A stretch of 5,591 nucleotides of DNA from the NCBI GenBank assembly GCA_021828935.1, contig JAJZCU010000174.1, positions 1 through 5,591 on the forward strand, read 5' to 3'. Positions 1 through 5,591 of the stretch are shown here, one piece after another; the stretch's first letter is position 1; the number at the start of each line of letters is the position of its first letter. Source of the DNA: Planctomycetota bacterium. Its GTDB lineage: Bacteria; Planctomycetota; Phycisphaerae; WQYP01. The position numbers were made by a program, and so were the translations under genes. Below the pieces are notes generated by a model, which was not told the DNA's origin, searched no databases, and was given only the letters and a program-made list of their open reading frames with translations.

Positions 1-52
1 GGACCTGAAGCCGGCTCTGAAACTGGCCGGGAAGCTGGCGCCAAAGTCGGTC
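1..52 (+). repeat. Inverted repeat arm, left (window edge)
   Basis: These 52 bases are the exact reverse complement of 914-965, with the match ending at the 53/913 position. Because the arm touches the window edge it may be longer. It falls in the TPR gene and stays open in its frame, giving DRLWRQLPGQFQSRLQV. An arm that starts exactly at the edge fits a contig-end or fold-back artefact, though a true inverted duplication is possible. Confidence 0.95.
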
Positions 53-2047
53 GGCCTGCACGGCCGGGGCGGAAAGGGCCATCCACTGAACGGAGGCGCT
101 GGCCGGGGCGGCATTGGCGGCGCGGATCCAGGCGGCGGCGGCGCCGGGATTTTGGATCAGGCCAAGGTATTGGGCCCAGGCAAGATTCCAGGGGGTTGCA
201 TGGGCGGCGGCGCCAGCGGCGGCGCGGGCTTTCTTTAATAAAGAAAGTCCCTGTTTGGGGTGGCGCTGCTGGGCCAGTTCAATGGCGCGGGCCAGCACAA
301 TTTGCGGCGTGGCGCCGTGGGCGCGTTGGGCGGCGGCGAGAATCCGCGACCGCAGACCCAGACGCATCCGCTGGTCAACCGCCGCCAGCAGCATAAACGT
401 TGAGGCGGACAGGGGTGGCTGGCGCCGCAGATCAAAATTTACCAGGGTTTTCGCGGCTGCCGTTTGGCCCTGCATGGCCAGCAGCTTGACCTGCAACGGC
501 AGCATGTTCTGCTGATTGGGAAATCGCTTTTCAATGCTTTGAACCAGCTTCAGCAGATGCGCGATGGCCGGTTTTTGCGTGATTTGCAGACCCGCGGACC
601 GGATAAAAGCCAGGGCCACCAAGGCCCGGCGGTTGTGCGGGGCATAACGCAGCGCCGCATGAATAAGATTCGCGCCGGCAACGAAGCGGCCCTGACTGGC
701 CATGGCTGTGGCGAGGCGAACCAGCGGGCGCGGCCATGCGGGCGCCAGATGGGCGGCGGCCTGCCATTCCTGGGCGGCGCGTTCGGCTTCGCCAACTTTG
801 TTAAACGCATCGCCCAAACCGCAGACGAAGTAGGGATCATTGGGGAAGGTATTGCAGGCGGAGATGTAAACCGGCAGCGGGTTTTGCGCGGATTTTTTAA
901 TAGCCGAATTTTGGACCGACTTTGGCGCCAGCTTCCCGGCCAGTTTCAGAGCCGGCTTCAGGTCCAACACCGTGGCCCAGGTTTGGGCCGCCGGCGTGGT
1001 TTGTTTTTTCAGGGCTGCCAGGGCCAACCGGGCGGCGGCGGTCTGCTTCAGGCGGATGAGGGCCAGCGTGCGGTATGCCAATAAGTAATCGCGGGCCGCA
1101 GCCCCACCATGAATGGCGGGGCTTGTGGTAAATTCCACCACCGCGCGATTGTGCTGCTGCAGCAGCATCTGTTGGCAATACGCTTCGGCGATGGCGCCGG
1201 AGGCGTCGTGCGCAGCGCCCTTTTTCAGCGCCCGCGTGGCGGCGGCAAAGTGGCCAAGATTATCAAGTTGGCGCACCAATGGCAGCACAACATCGGTGGG
1301 CAATGTTGGCATGGCGGCAAGCTTCAGAGCCAAAGTGTTGGCCTGGGCGCGCCGGCCGGTGAGCAGTTGGGCCAGACTGGCGGTCAGCATGAAAACCGGG
1401 CTGCCGGGATGTTTGGCCAGCGTGGTTTTGGCCCAGGCGCGCAGCGCCGCGCGGGGCGATTGTTGGCTGGCCAGGGTCTGCAGGGCCAGCATGGCATATG
1501 CGGCTTTGGTGGGAACAAGCGTGGCGGCGCGATTGGCCAGGGCGAAGGCTCGCTTGAATTTGCGCAACTGCGCCAGCGCCACGGCCTTGCCGTACAGCGC
1601 CGGCACATCGTTCGGGGATTTTTTCAGGATGCGGTCGGCCAGGGCCACGCATTCGGCGTTCTGCCCGAGCCGCGGCAGAAGATTCAATAGTTGCCGTTGG
1701 CATTTTTTATTATTTGGCTGCAGGTACAGCACGCTGCGCAGCACCGAAGCGGTTTGATAAAGATTACGGCCGTGGGGTTCGGGCGTGGCTTCACGGACCT
1801 GTGCAAAGGCTTGCAAAGCGGCCAAATCGGAAGGAAACTGGCCCAGATACTGCCCCAAGTCAGAAAGGGCCACGGAGTTGTTGCCCGCCTTGGCGGCGGC
1901 CAAACCCTGCGCCCGCAGGCGCATGAAATGTTCATGCAGCATGTGCTTGCGGTAAATGAAGGCGGCGGCGGCCACGCCCGCGCCGCAGGCCAGCACAATG
2001 GCCAGAATGCCCAGGCGGCGCACCATTTTTTTGTGTCTGCTTCTCAT
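1..2047 (-). CDS. Membrane-anchored TPR protein of the polysaccharide/exosortase locus (3' end outside window)
   Basis: The ATG at 2047-2045 overlaps the TGA of the preceding gene (ATGA); GGA lies eight bases upstream. The frame stays open for 682 codons to the left edge. A basic start (MRSRHKKMVRR) is followed by one hydrophobic segment (about 12-31), which should anchor the protein in the inner membrane with the remainder periplasmic. The rest is helical and Ala/Leu-rich with TPR-like repeats: about 145-180 (ALYGKAVALAQLRKFKRAFA), and two adjacent units near 404-437 (GDAFNKVGEAERAAQEW...LAP) and 438-471 (LATAMASQGRF...ALRYAP). Long TPR proteins of this kind (for example PrsT in exosortase-linked loci) accompany exopolysaccharide genes and are viewed as scaffolds for synthesis or export. 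A VLAC in the hydrophobic stretch is a poor lipobox, so lipoprotein status is unlikely. The last 17 codons (666-682) lie in a 52-base inverted copy of codons 362-378, so the sequence beyond position 53 should be treated with caution. Confidence 0.8.
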   Translation of the reverse strand, partial: MRSRHKKMVRRLGILAIVLACGAGVAAAAFIYRKHMLHEHFMRLRAQGLAAAKAGNNSVALSDLGQYLGQFPSDLAALQAFAQVREATPEPHGRNLYQTASVLRSVLYLQPNNKKCQRQLLNLLPRLGQNAECVALADRILKKSPNDVPALYGKAVALAQLRKFKRAFALANRAATLVPTKAAYAMLALQTLASQQSPRAALRAWAKTTLAKHPGSPVFMLTASLAQLLTGRRAQANTLALKLAAMPTLPTDVVLPLVRQLDNLGHFAAATRALKKGAAHDASGAIAEAYCQQMLLQQHNRAVVEFTTSPAIHGGAAARDYLLAYRTLALIRLKQTAAARLALAALKKQTTPAAQTWATVLDLKPALKLAGKLAPKSVQNSAIKKSAQNPLPVYISACNTFPNDPYFVCGLGDAFNKVGEAERAAQEWQAAAHLAPAWPRPLVRLATAMASQGRFVAGANLIHAALRYAPHNRRALVALAFIRSAGLQITQKPAIAHLLKLVQSIEKRFPNQQNMLPLQVKLLAMQGQTAAAKTLVNFDLRRQPPLSASTFMLLAAVDQRMRLGLRSRILAAAQRAHGATPQIVLARAIELAQQRHPKQGLSLLKKARAAAGAAAHATPWNLAWAQYLGLIQNPGAAAAWIRAANAAPASASVQWMALSAPAVQADRLWRQLPGQFQSRLQV
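226..250. repeat. AT-rich palindrome inside the TPR gene
   Basis: The core CTTTCTTTA-A-TAAAGAAAG (229-247) is a perfect palindrome around one base, and after one G/T mismatch (228/248) two more G-C pairs extend it. It encodes GLSLLKKA with consecutive TTA TTA codons, unusual in this GC-rich gene. No U-run follows it in the direction of transcription, so it is not a standard terminator. It could be chance or a protein-binding site. Confidence 0.6.
914..965 (-). repeat. Inverted repeat arm, right (inside TPR gene)
   Basis: This is the perfect inverted partner of 1-52, 861 bases away. In the TPR gene it encodes about residues 362-378 (DLKPALKLAGKLAPKSV). The flanking frame reads on without interruption on both sides, so this copy looks native to the gene. 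Confidence 0.95.
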
Positions 2048-2820
2048 AGGGTTGTTCCGGGCAATGGATTGGTTGAAGGGGCATTGGGCGTCACGTCAAA
2101 GAGTACGTGCTCGTTGGCCGGCGCCGCGAGTCGGGCCGTATCCCAACCGTGGCCGATCCACAGCGGCTGACACGGTGGGCGAACTTTCATGTGGGCGCAA
2201 CCGCGCGGCCCCCAGGCGCCGTGGCCGAGGCGTTCGATCCCCGGGATGAGCGTATCGGGATCAGAAAAATCGCCGACGAGTCCCGCGGTGAAGGTGTGCA
2301 GATCATCGCCGGAAAGTTGGTAAGCGCGGCCGCGCAGGCGCATGGCAACATGGGCCGGCCAGCGCTGCCGCAGGCCCCGCCACAACAGCGCCATGGCGTG
2401 AGCGGCCTGCAACGGCGGGCGATCTTTCCAGTAGTGTGCCACGGCGGGATTGCCGGTGAGGGCGAAGCGAATCGGTGGCAGCCACGGGGCGCGGACCGGC
2501 GCTGCGGTCGCCTTGCTATTCAATCCGAGCAGAATCACGTCCTGGGGCGTCCAGTATAGACGGTCCAATACCGCTTGCATGTCCAGGCGGAGCACTTCGC
2601 GGCCGACCGCAAGAAGAAACAGGTCACTGTTGGCGTCAATTTCCTGGGTTTGACCTGGCCGCACCACCTGCATGCCCTGACTTTTCCAGAGCAGGTCGTG
2701 CAAGCCCGGCAGCGTGTAGCCCCAGAGCGTGGGCGCCGCGAGTTGTTGCGGCGCCGAGGCGCCCGCGGGGACCACACGAATGGTGGGTGCGGCAGACGGT
2801 GTGAAGGTCAATGCGGTCAT
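2044..2820 (-). CDS. Hypothetical protein of the polysaccharide operon, 258 residues
   Basis: I do not recognise a family. The ATG at 2820 overlaps the TGA of the Wzc-like gene (ATGA) and the TGA at 2046-2044 overlaps the next ATG the same way, so it is embedded in the operon. No convincing ribosome site precedes it; coupled translation from the upstream gene is likely. There is no clear signal peptide or membrane segment, so a cytoplasmic product is expected. Visible features: an Ala/Pro-rich N-terminus (1-30), an alpha/beta-looking region (31-100) including LFLLAVGREVLRLD and DVILLGL, a Trp/Arg-rich middle (110-170), and a tail with two Cys (208, 217) in CAHMKVRPPC, many Gly/Trp, and a Pro/Asn-rich end. 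Position and coupling suggest it serves polysaccharide assembly alongside the co-polymerase, but the sequence gives no catalytic motif. The frame, length and junctions make it a real gene; its function is unknown. Confidence 0.75.
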   Translation of the reverse strand: MTALTFTPSAAPTIRVVPAGASAPQQLAAPTLWGYTLPGLHDLLWKSQGMQVVRPGQTQEIDANSDLFLLAVGREVLRLDMQAVLDRLYWTPQDVILLGLNSKATAAPVRAPWLPPIRFALTGNPAVAHYWKDRPPLQAAHAMALLWRGLRQRWPAHVAMRLRGRAYQLSGDDLHTFTAGLVGDFSDPDTLIPGIERLGHGAWGPRGCAHMKVRPPCQPLWIGHGWDTARLAAPANEHVLFDVTPNAPSTNPLPGTTL

Positions 2821-4193
2821 GACACCAAAGTGGCCTGGGTTGCGGGGACTGGGGATTCATTGGACAGGGCCACGGCAAAGGGCAGCGGGCCAAGGCGGCG
2901 GTACCGTTCGCGAAGCTTTTCATCCATGGATATTTCTTCACCCGGCTCAACAGCGTTGCCGGCGCTGCGTAGCAAATACGTGGAGGCGTTGGACGTGACG
3001 CCCTGAAGGTCTTTGCTGGGAGCGCGGTTAAACACGATGCCGCTTAAACGGGCGCCAATGGCGTTGAGTTGATCGGTGGCCCGGCGCGCCGCGTCGTGCT
3101 GTTCGCCGCGTGAAATCACCAGGACTGTGGCGTCGGCCTGACTGGCCGCCAGCGATGCTTCCACGCTGCCGATAATCGGGCCGGTGTCCAGAATGATCAT
3201 ATCATAACGGTTCGCGGCCTCGGCAATCATGCGGCGAATGGTATTGGGGGACATGCGCATGCCATGGTGGGCTTTGGTGCGGCCCAGAGGCAGAACAAAC
3301 AGATTGTGAATTTTTGTCTTCACGACGCAGCGGTCCAGTGGCTTGCCTTCAATGGCGTCCATTAGGCCGCAGGCGCTGCGCTGTTGCAAATTCAGGGCGC
3401 GGCTGAGCGCTTTTGGTTCAAGGTAGCCCATGGACTGAAGTTCAGACCCTACGCGGCGCTGCGACTGCTGAGCGGCCGCTAAAGCTTCCTGCAGTTGGCG
3501 AGCGGACACGAGATTTTCCCGCACCAGAATTTCGCCCAGGCGGCGCCGGCGTGGGATGCCCAGACGTTCGGTCAATTGACCGCCGACCACGTCACAATCA
3601 ATAAGTAATGTACGTGCGCCCGAGGCGGCATAGGACATTCCCAATGCCAGTACGATGCTGGTTTTTCCGCTGCCGGGCGCCGGGCTGGTGACGGCCAGCG
3701 AATGGGGCCCGCCGCCGGCGCCCACTTGGAGCAACGCCCGGATGGAATGAACGCTGTGGGCGGCCAGGGCCAAATCAAGCGGGCCGGCGCGCCGTGCGGA
3801 GAGTTGGGGAATGGCGCCAAGAATGCGTTGGGCCTGGAAGTTGGAGGCCTCGGCATCGCCGACGTTTCGCAGGCGCTGGTTAAACAGCCCCCACAAGAAC
3901 ACGATGCCAAAGCCCATGGCCATGCCGGCGAGGCCGCCGGCGGCGGCGGCGGGCTTGCGCAGGTCGCGGGTGACCTGCGGCGCGTCGCCCCGGCTGATGA
4001 CGTCAATGCGGCCGCCGGCGCCGGATTCAATATTAATTTGTTCCACGCGGTTTTTGATGCTGGTCATCTGCGCGCGCAGGGCCTTTTCCCGCCGGCGCAG
4101 ATCCTGTATTTTTTGATACTTTACGCCCAGCGCCAGGGCCTGGGTGCGAATTTGCTGGTAAAGCTGGCCCAGCCGCACTTCCGCGGCGCGCAA
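2817..4193 (-). CDS. Wzc-like C-terminal part: coil, second membrane segment and BY-kinase-like P-loop ATPase with inserted MshEN-like domain
   Basis: The coordinates use the first possible start (TTG) after the internal TAA; the frame is open back to 4247, and no ribosome site precedes the TTG, so the true product is probably the full 5249-2817 protein. Numbering from the TTG: rest of the periplasmic coil (1-65), membrane segment 2 (about 84-104, core AGMAMGFGIVFLWGLF), then a cytoplasmic ATPase. Walker A is SPAPGSGKTS (170-179), Walker A' is LLIDCD (196-201), Walker B is MIILDTGPI (332-340). This is the order of bacterial tyrosine kinases (Wzc/CapAB/EpsG type) that regulate polysaccharide assembly. 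Departures from the family: the ExxRxxR motif before Walker A reads HSVHSIR, Walker A' lacks the usual Arg after DxD, Walker B has DTGP for DxPP, and the last 60 residues hold only two Tyr (406, 431) and no cluster. About 61 residues (215-275) are an extra domain described separately. The TGA overlaps the next ATG by four bases. Confidence 0.85.
   Translation of the reverse strand: MRAAEVRLGQLYQQIRTQALALGVKYQKIQDLRRREKALRAQMTSIKNRVEQINIESGAGGRIDVISRGDAPQVTRDLRKPAAAAGGLAGMAMGFGIVFLWGLFNQRLRNVGDAEASNFQAQRILGAIPQLSARRAGPLDLALAAHSVHSIRALLQVGAGGGPHSLAVTSPAPGSGKTSIVLALGMSYAASGARTLLIDCDVVGGQLTERLGIPRRRRLGEILVRENLVSARQLQEALAAAQQSQRRVGSELQSMGYLEPKALSRALNLQQRSACGLMDAIEGKPLDRCVVKTKIHNLFVLPLGRTKAHHGMRMSPNTIRRMIAEAANRYDMIILDTGPIIGSVEASLAASQADATVLVISRGEQHDAARRATDQLNAIGARLSGIVFNRAPSKDLQGVTSNASTYLLRSAGNAVEPGEEISMDEKLRERYRRLGPLPFAVALSNESPVPATQATLVS
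3369..3551 (-). other. MshEN/GspE-N-like domain inserted in the ATPase (candidate c-di-GMP sensor)
   Basis: Residues 215-275 of the C-terminal part sit between ERLGIP and GLMDAIEGK, which in ordinary BY-kinases are directly linked. The insert holds two 24-residue units: the first starts RLGEILVRENLVSARQLQEA (218), the second starts RVGSELQSMGYLEPKALSRA (247) and ends at Gln270. The gap between units is five residues. MshEN domains bind c-di-GMP through two such units (RLG...L...L..Q) with a five-residue spacer. Kept here: Arg and Gly at the start of both units and the spaced Leu residues; the second has Val for Leu in RLG; the final Gln of the first is Ala241 with Gln at the next position. 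The fold call is fairly strong from pattern, ligand binding is inference. Confidence 0.7.
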
Positions 4194-4247
4194 CTGCTTG
4201 AGCGACCGGTGAGCCTTTACGCCGTATTGAATATCCTGCAGCGGCTG

Positions 4248-4250
4248 TTA
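4248..4250 (-). other. In-frame TAA splitting the Wzc-like gene
   Basis: Reading 5249 to 2817 in one frame gives 810 sense or stop positions before the final TGA, with exactly one internal stop: ...KQYATT, TAA, then QPLQDIQYGVKAHRSLKQ. No frame change occurs and the coil character continues on both sides. A single C-to-T change from CAA (Gln) would explain it. The three gene-ending stops seen in the window are all TGA. The cause may be a true nonsense mutation, a sequencing error, or, least likely, recoding. Confidence 0.9.
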
Positions 4251-5249
4251 CGTTGTCGCGTACTGCTTGACTTCCAGACGGGTGGCCTGCAAAGCGGCCT
4301 GCAGCTTGCGCACGCGCGGGTTGCGGGCGGTTACGCCAAAGAGCTCCATTGATTTTATCTTGCTTTTCAGACCCAGCACCTGCGCCTGCAAGGCGCGAAT
4401 CTCCGGGTCATGGCGCATGATGCGCTTCACGGTCCAGCGTTTGGCGTGCGGCACTTTGGGGCCGGGCTTTTCCTTGCCGCGCTGCAACACCGCCAGGCGG
4501 GCCAGTTCCCACCGGGCGTTGAGGCGGTCCATGATCTGAATTTTATATTTGTAAATACTGGTCAGGGCGTCGGGCCCGAATTGACCGGCCACGGCGGCGA
4601 TTTGTTCGTGGGTGCTGCGCTGTTGGTTTTGGACGGCGGCGCGGCGTTCCTGCAACACCTGCATCTGCATGTTTTCGCGGGCGTAGTCCCCTTCGCCGTA
4701 CAGTTTTTTGTAGGCAGCCACCACGGCCCGGGCGCCAATTCGGGCGACTTTGGGATTATGGCTGCTGTACAATACATAAATTAATTGGGTGCCCGAACGG
4801 TGCTTGATGGACAGACCGCCCTCAAATGCGCTTACGGCGGCGGGGCTCATGCCGCGCTTCAACGATTCCCAGGCGGGCGTTTGCATGGCCATTTCCGCGG
4901 CGCGCTGGCTTTTCAACAAAGATGCCTGAAAGTCAACATACGACCCGAACATGGGCATCATTTGATTCTGCCCGGTGGAATACAAAATGCGCGGCAGCAC
5001 GGCTTTGATGCGAATGGTGCCGGTGCTGGTATACACCGGTTTTTGCGAACGCCAACCCAAATAAGCGCCGCCCACGGCGGCAATTAGCCCCAGCAAAATG
5101 GCCCACTTGTACCGGCCGCGCAGCAACCGGTGAACGATCAGCAGCGGATTGGCCAGGGCATCGACCGGTTCCTGCGAAATCGGTTCCATTTCGGCCTGCG
5201 GCGGCGCGTAGCTGCGCAACGGCATGGTGTTGTCGGCGGGACTGATCAT
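4248..5249 (-). CDS. Wzz/GumC-type polysaccharide co-polymerase, N-terminal part (ends at in-frame TAA)
   Basis: This 333-residue part has a cytoplasmic N-terminus rich in Pro and Glu (about 1-45), one membrane segment (about 49-66, core WAILLGLIAAVGGAYLGW), then PVYTSTGTIRI, the typical first strand of the Wzz domain that follows transmembrane segment 1. Residues about 185-333 are charged and Gln/Ala-rich, as expected for the long periplasmic coiled coil. Proteins of this family set chain length and couple polymerisation to export of polysaccharide at the inner membrane. A complete member needs a second membrane segment after the coil; here the frame stops at TAA 4250-4248 in mid-coil, and the missing piece lies immediately downstream in the same frame. 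It therefore looks like the front half of a single gene of about 810 codons and not a natural stand-alone protein. The start is backed by a GGAG at good spacing and an ATGA overlap with the EpsI-like gene. Confidence 0.85.
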   Translation of the reverse strand: MISPADNTMPLRSYAPPQAEMEPISQEPVDALANPLLIVHRLLRGRYKWAILLGLIAAVGGAYLGWRSQKPVYTSTGTIRIKAVLPRILYSTGQNQMMPMFGSYVDFQASLLKSQRAAEMAMQTPAWESLKRGMSPAAVSAFEGGLSIKHRSGTQLIYVLYSSHNPKVARIGARAVVAAYKKLYGEGDYARENMQMQVLQERRAAVQNQQRSTHEQIAAVAGQFGPDALTSIYKYKIQIMDRLNARWELARLAVLQRGKEKPGPKVPHAKRWTVKRIMRHDPEIRALQAQVLGLKSKIKSMELFGVTARNPRVRKLQAALQATRLEVKQYATT

Positions 5250-5591
5250 GGTTTGACTCCATGGCGTATGGCGTTGATGAGTTTCCAGTTCTTGCCCACG
5301 ATTTCGTGGAAAAGCTTTACGCGGTCGGCCGGAAGCGTGTCGCCGGGCAGCACCAGTTCAACCTGGGCCGCGCCGAAGAAGCGGTCACGAAAACTGCCCG
5401 AATCACGAATAAATTGTTTCATGGTGCGGAGAAAGCGGCCGTTGGGCATGATAAAAAAGTCGGCTACGGAAATATGGGTGGCGGTCTCAAATGAGCCGCG
5501 GTGAAAAGCGTACTGTTCGCCGGTAATGGTCACACCCTTGATGGTCCAATTTTTGGGATGGCCCGAGAGCAGTTTCCAGCCATTGCCGGGA
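5246..5591 (-). CDS. EpsI-like exosortase-associated protein, C-terminal part (5' end outside window)
   Basis: The frame is open from the right edge and ends at the TGA at 5248-5246, so 114 C-terminal residues are visible. A GTG at 5533 is not needed as a start because the frame continues upstream without a stop. The visible part begins PGNGWKLLSG, then a beta-rich stretch, then ADFFIMPNGRFLRTMKQF, then FFGAAQVELVLPG. A P-x-x-GW element followed by a strand-turn segment and a late 'GAAxVxLxxPG' strand resembles the EpsI/DUF3485 family, which is encoded beside exosortases (EpsH/Xrt) and is thought to support exopolysaccharide or surface-protein processing. The role is known only loosely even in the family. 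Its stop overlaps the start of the Wzc-like gene by four bases, and the polysaccharide context fits. The assignment rests on pattern memory from a fragment, so it is moderate at best; any periplasmic beta-rich protein of the same operon is the alternative. Confidence 0.5.
   Translation of the reverse strand, partial: PGNGWKLLSGHPKNWTIKGVTITGEQYAFHRGSFETATHISVADFFIMPNGRFLRTMKQFIRDSGSFRDRFFGAAQVELVLPGDTLPADRVKLFHEIVGKNWKLINAIRHGVKP
5257..5260 (-). promoter_or_regulatory. Shine-Dalgarno GGAG for the Wzc-like gene
   Basis: GGAG lies seven bases upstream of the ATG at 5249-5247, inside the last codons of the EpsI-like gene. It supports this ATG over the next in-frame Met (residue 9, near 5225). 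The ATG overlaps the upstream TGA (ATGA), so coupling from the preceding gene is also likely. Confidence 0.6.

Noticed and set aside
53..913. Invertible phase-variation segment encoding an alternative protein end.
   Set aside because: In the inverted orientation the frame becomes Gly-rich nonsense and reaches a TAA after about 60 codons, so no alternative protein is encoded; at most an off-state, and an artefact is simpler.
464..1757. Long plus-strand open frames at 464-1084, 1109-1690 and 1113-1757.
   Set aside because: They are antisense to the continuous 682-codon TPR frame, have low-complexity Gly/Gln/Arg composition and no domain character, as expected for the complement of a GC-rich gene.
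1263..1998. Minus-strand open frames at 1684-1998 and 1263-1703 as possible small genes.
   Set aside because: They are in other frames from the TPR gene, which reads through both regions without a stop and has coherent TPR-like content.
1976..2000. Lipobox (VLAC) in the TPR protein N-terminus.
   Set aside because: Leu at the -2 position is atypical and the hydrophobic stretch continues past the Cys, which suits an uncleaved membrane anchor better.
4065..4193. Independent start for the C-terminal Wzc part (TTG at 4193 or ATG at 4067).
   Set aside because: No well-placed ribosome site is seen at either, both lie inside the coiled coil, and the frame continues upstream to the TAA with matching coil sequence.
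4230..4250. TAA reassigned to glutamine or programmed readthrough.
   Set aside because: Only one such codon occurs in the window, no TAA reassignment is known to me in bacteria, the next codons CAG CCG only partly match known readthrough contexts, and no strong downstream hairpin is apparent.
3702..4352. Plus-strand open frame of 216 codons opposite the Wzc-like gene.
   Set aside because: It is antisense to a region with clear membrane-segment and P-loop features on the minus strand; its Gly/Ala/Gln composition is typical of a shadow frame.

Overview
The window is one stretch of a tightly packed operon read entirely on the minus strand, so genes are described from high to low coordinates. 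The DNA is GC-rich by eye, and the translated proteins are rich in Ala, Gln and Arg. The gene content (EpsI-like protein, Wzz/Wzc-type polysaccharide co-polymerase with a BY-kinase-like ATPase, a membrane-anchored TPR protein) points to an exopolysaccharide locus of the kind that accompanies exosortases in Gram-negative and Planctomycetes-type bacteria. A Planctomycetota-like host (perhaps Phycisphaerae) is my guess from style and gene content. Nothing here is diagnostic.

Layout on the minus strand: (1) 5591-5246, the C-terminal 114 residues of an EpsI-like protein that begins outside the window; (2) 5249-2817, a Wzc/GumC-like chain-length regulator and ATPase whose single frame is interrupted once, by a TAA at 4250-4248, giving a 333-residue N-terminal part (first membrane segment and periplasmic coiled coil) and a C-terminal part (rest of the coil, second membrane segment, P-loop ATPase); (3) 2820-2044, a 258-residue protein I cannot assign; (4) 2047-1, a long TPR protein with an N-terminal membrane anchor, running off the left edge. 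All three gene junctions are 4-base ATGA overlaps, so there is no intergenic space, internal promoter or terminator to report, and translational coupling is likely.

Three points stand out. The ATPase domain carries a clean insertion of about 61 residues, right after the Walker A' region, that matches the 24-5-24 residue pattern of the c-di-GMP-binding MshEN (GspE N-terminal) fold. The hallmarks of an active BY-kinase (ExxRxxR oligomerisation motif, C-terminal tyrosine cluster) are degraded in the same protein. This suggests a polysaccharide co-polymerase whose ATPase is tuned by c-di-GMP rather than by tyrosine autophosphorylation (inference). Second, the lone in-frame TAA falls inside the periplasmic coil, not at a domain boundary. 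Third, the first 52 bases of the window are a perfect inverted copy of 914-965 inside the TPR gene, which is most simply an assembly or fold-back artefact at a contig end but could be a real inverted duplication.

Together the genes would handle assembly, chain length control and export of an envelope or extracellular polysaccharide: the Wzc-like protein spans the inner membrane and interacts with the polymerase and export machinery, the TPR protein would act as a scaffold on the periplasmic side, and the EpsI-like protein links the locus to an exosortase system.
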